This document shows positions 63,053 through 64,000 of a DNA stretch of 64,000 nt, one piece after another (the stretch's first letter is position 1; each line of letters begins with the position of its first letter). This DNA comes from Arthrobacter sp. StoSoilB19. GTDB lineage: Bacteria; Actinomycetota; Actinomycetes; Actinomycetales; Micrococcaceae. The notes beneath the pieces were generated by a model. The model searched no databases, had not been told where the DNA came from, and saw nothing but the letters and a program-made list of their open reading frames with translations. Location of the stretch: contig NZ_AP024650.1 in NCBI RefSeq assembly GCF_019977275.1, forward strand, positions 3,286,001-3,350,000. The letters are read 5' to 3'. The translations under genes and the position numbers were made by a program.

Positions 63053-63880
63053 TTACGAGGCTTCCTGGGGCTTGAGCCGGGTCTCCTGCAGCCGCTTGAT
63101 GAACCACCGGGACTGCTCCGGGCCGTATGGCAGAACGGGAATGGCCTTAGTGGCGTCGTTGGGGGTGTCGCGGATGGATTGGCGGGCCTGGCGGACAGCT
63201 GTTGTCATCGTGTTGGCCATGGTTTTGACGAACTGGTCGCCGCACGGCTTTCCGTGGCCCGGGATCAGGAACTCGTAACGATGGCGCAGCGCGGAGATGT
63301 GCCTCAGCACGTCGGCCCACTCCTCGGGATAGGAGTCCTCGAATGAAGGATGCGCGCCCTGTTCCACAAGGTCGCCCACGTAGAGAGTGGTGGGCGTGCC
63401 CACCAAGAGATCACCATCGGTGTGGCCGCGGCCAAGGTAGAAGAGGGTTGCTGTCAGGCCCCCGAGGTACACCAGGACAGGCTGGTCCTTGACAATCGCA
63501 TTAGGGACCACGAGTTCAACCTTGTCCCCCTCACCGGAGGACATCTCCGGTTCCAGCGTCCCGACGTGCCGGCGCTGCAGGTCACCCCGCCGTTCAATCT
63601 CGGTGGCGCAGTTCTGGTGGGCCCAAAATTCCGTGGCGCCAGCTTCAGCGAAAACCGCATTGCCGAAGAAGTGGTCGTAGTGGGCGTGCGTGTTGACGAC
63701 CACGAGCGGCAGGTCCGTTTTTTCACGGACCGCATCCAGGATCTCGCGCCCCTGGCGGGGACCGCACCCGGTGTCGATGACCATGGCGCGCTCGGCGCCG
63801 ACGATCAGGCCCGTATTTAGCAAGGATCCTTCAGTGACCAGTACATAGTTGTCCGTCCCGACTTCGAGCCATTCCGCCAT
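63053..63880 (-). CDS. MBL-fold metallo-hydrolase
   Basis: 275 residues from ATG 63880 (CGGAG upstream). Metallo-beta-lactamase-fold motif HAHYDH near residue 65, GRGHTDGD and IPGHGKP supply further metal ligands, and VIDTGCGP precedes the motif. A C-terminal helical region follows. Substrate unknown; thioester or lactone hydrolysis is common in the family. Confidence 0.9.
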   Translation of the reverse strand: MAEWLEVGTDNYVLVTEGSLLNTGLIVGAERAMVIDTGCGPRQGREILDAVREKTDLPLVVVNTHAHYDHFFGNAVFAEAGATEFWAHQNCATEIERRGDLQRRHVGTLEPEMSSGEGDKVELVVPNAIVKDQPVLVYLGGLTATLFYLGRGHTDGDLLVGTPTTLYVGDLVEQGAHPSFEDSYPEEWADVLRHISALRHRYEFLIPGHGKPCGDQFVKTMANTMTTAVRQARQSIRDTPNDATKAIPVLPYGPEQSRWFIKRLQETRLKPQEAS

Positions 63881-64000
63881 TGTTTCTCCGTACCTCCGGC
63901 AACACATCGTGCGTCTTGTAATGGTGAAAGATTCTACCCGGGGCAACCTCGACGAATCCGGGACGCGCGGCTGTGCCAGTTCCAGGGTAGTCCCCGAATC

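Overview
The window comes from a high-GC Gram-positive bacterium, most likely an Arthrobacter or Pseudarthrobacter relative (Micrococcaceae). The evidence is GC-rich codon use, frequent GTG and TTG starts, good Shine-Dalgarno sites, and gene content such as an ECF sigma factor with a DGPF partner, an EspI-like ParA ATPase and branched-chain keto-acid dehydrogenase genes with an Lrp-type regulator. No rRNA, tRNA, CRISPR array, phage module or insertion sequence was seen. Positions 1-10.3 kb hold an edge-truncated FAD monooxygenase, a DGPF/ECF sigma pair, a GH16-like lipoprotein, two small genes, a three-gene alpha-keto-acid dehydrogenase operon and its probable Lrp/AsnC regulator. Positions 10.7-15.5 kb hold a tiny membrane protein and a four-gene operon of secreted, Ig-like, cell-surface proteins, three of which have a SipW-cognate-like signal (AYAYW or AYAFW). 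Positions 15.6-17.4 kb hold a DinB-fold protein and an ArsR/SRPBCC pair with two clear palindromic operators. Positions 17.8-26.8 kb hold a sugar-acid-type MFS permease, an HtrA lipoprotein, a second lipoprotein, a class A PBP, a PAP2 phosphatase, a zinc glucose dehydrogenase and an aldose epimerase. A shared palindrome, TTGCG-N4-CGCAA, recurs in six of the intergenic gaps of this stretch. Positions 26.8-36.4 kb hold a MarR regulator and a long co-directional run: membrane protein, gluconate dehydrogenase gamma-like and GMC subunits, TPP enzyme, enolase-superfamily dehydratase, unknown protein, ZIP transporter and GH15 trehalase-like enzyme. Read together this looks like trehalose to glucose to gluconate oxidation. 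Positions 36.4-39.5 kb encode a two-gene unit: a 227-aa two-repeat alanine/aspartate-rich protein with a leader-like N-terminus, followed by an M50 membrane metalloprotease with a PqqD-like domain. Positions 39.7-46.6 kb hold a hydrolase, a lipid kinase, a string of overlapping small genes, a DMT transporter, a secreted tandem-repeat protein and a glutamine amidotransferase.

From about 46.9 kb base composition falls and the content changes. A zinc metalloprotease has a scrambled signal peptide, followed by about 1 kb without clear genes. Then comes a compact four-gene operon (48854-53119) encoding a short AlgD-like nucleotide-sugar dehydrogenase, a processive Egghead/Alg8-like GT2 synthase, an AlgG-like C5-epimerase and a PL7 alginate lyase. 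This is a single-membrane, alginate-like polysaccharide system and is the most notable content of the window. It abuts a broken ParA-like tail fused in frame to a truncated glutamate decarboxylase. A GntR regulator, an amino-acid ABC transporter and an FMN hydroxy-acid dehydrogenase follow. A second 5' fragment of the decarboxylase (a 324-bp direct repeat of the first) then precedes an O-antigen polymerase/ligase-like gene and an intact ParA-like gene. The polysaccharide genes therefore sit at two rearranged junctions made of the same two host genes. The window ends with two tiny membrane proteins and an MBL-fold hydrolase.
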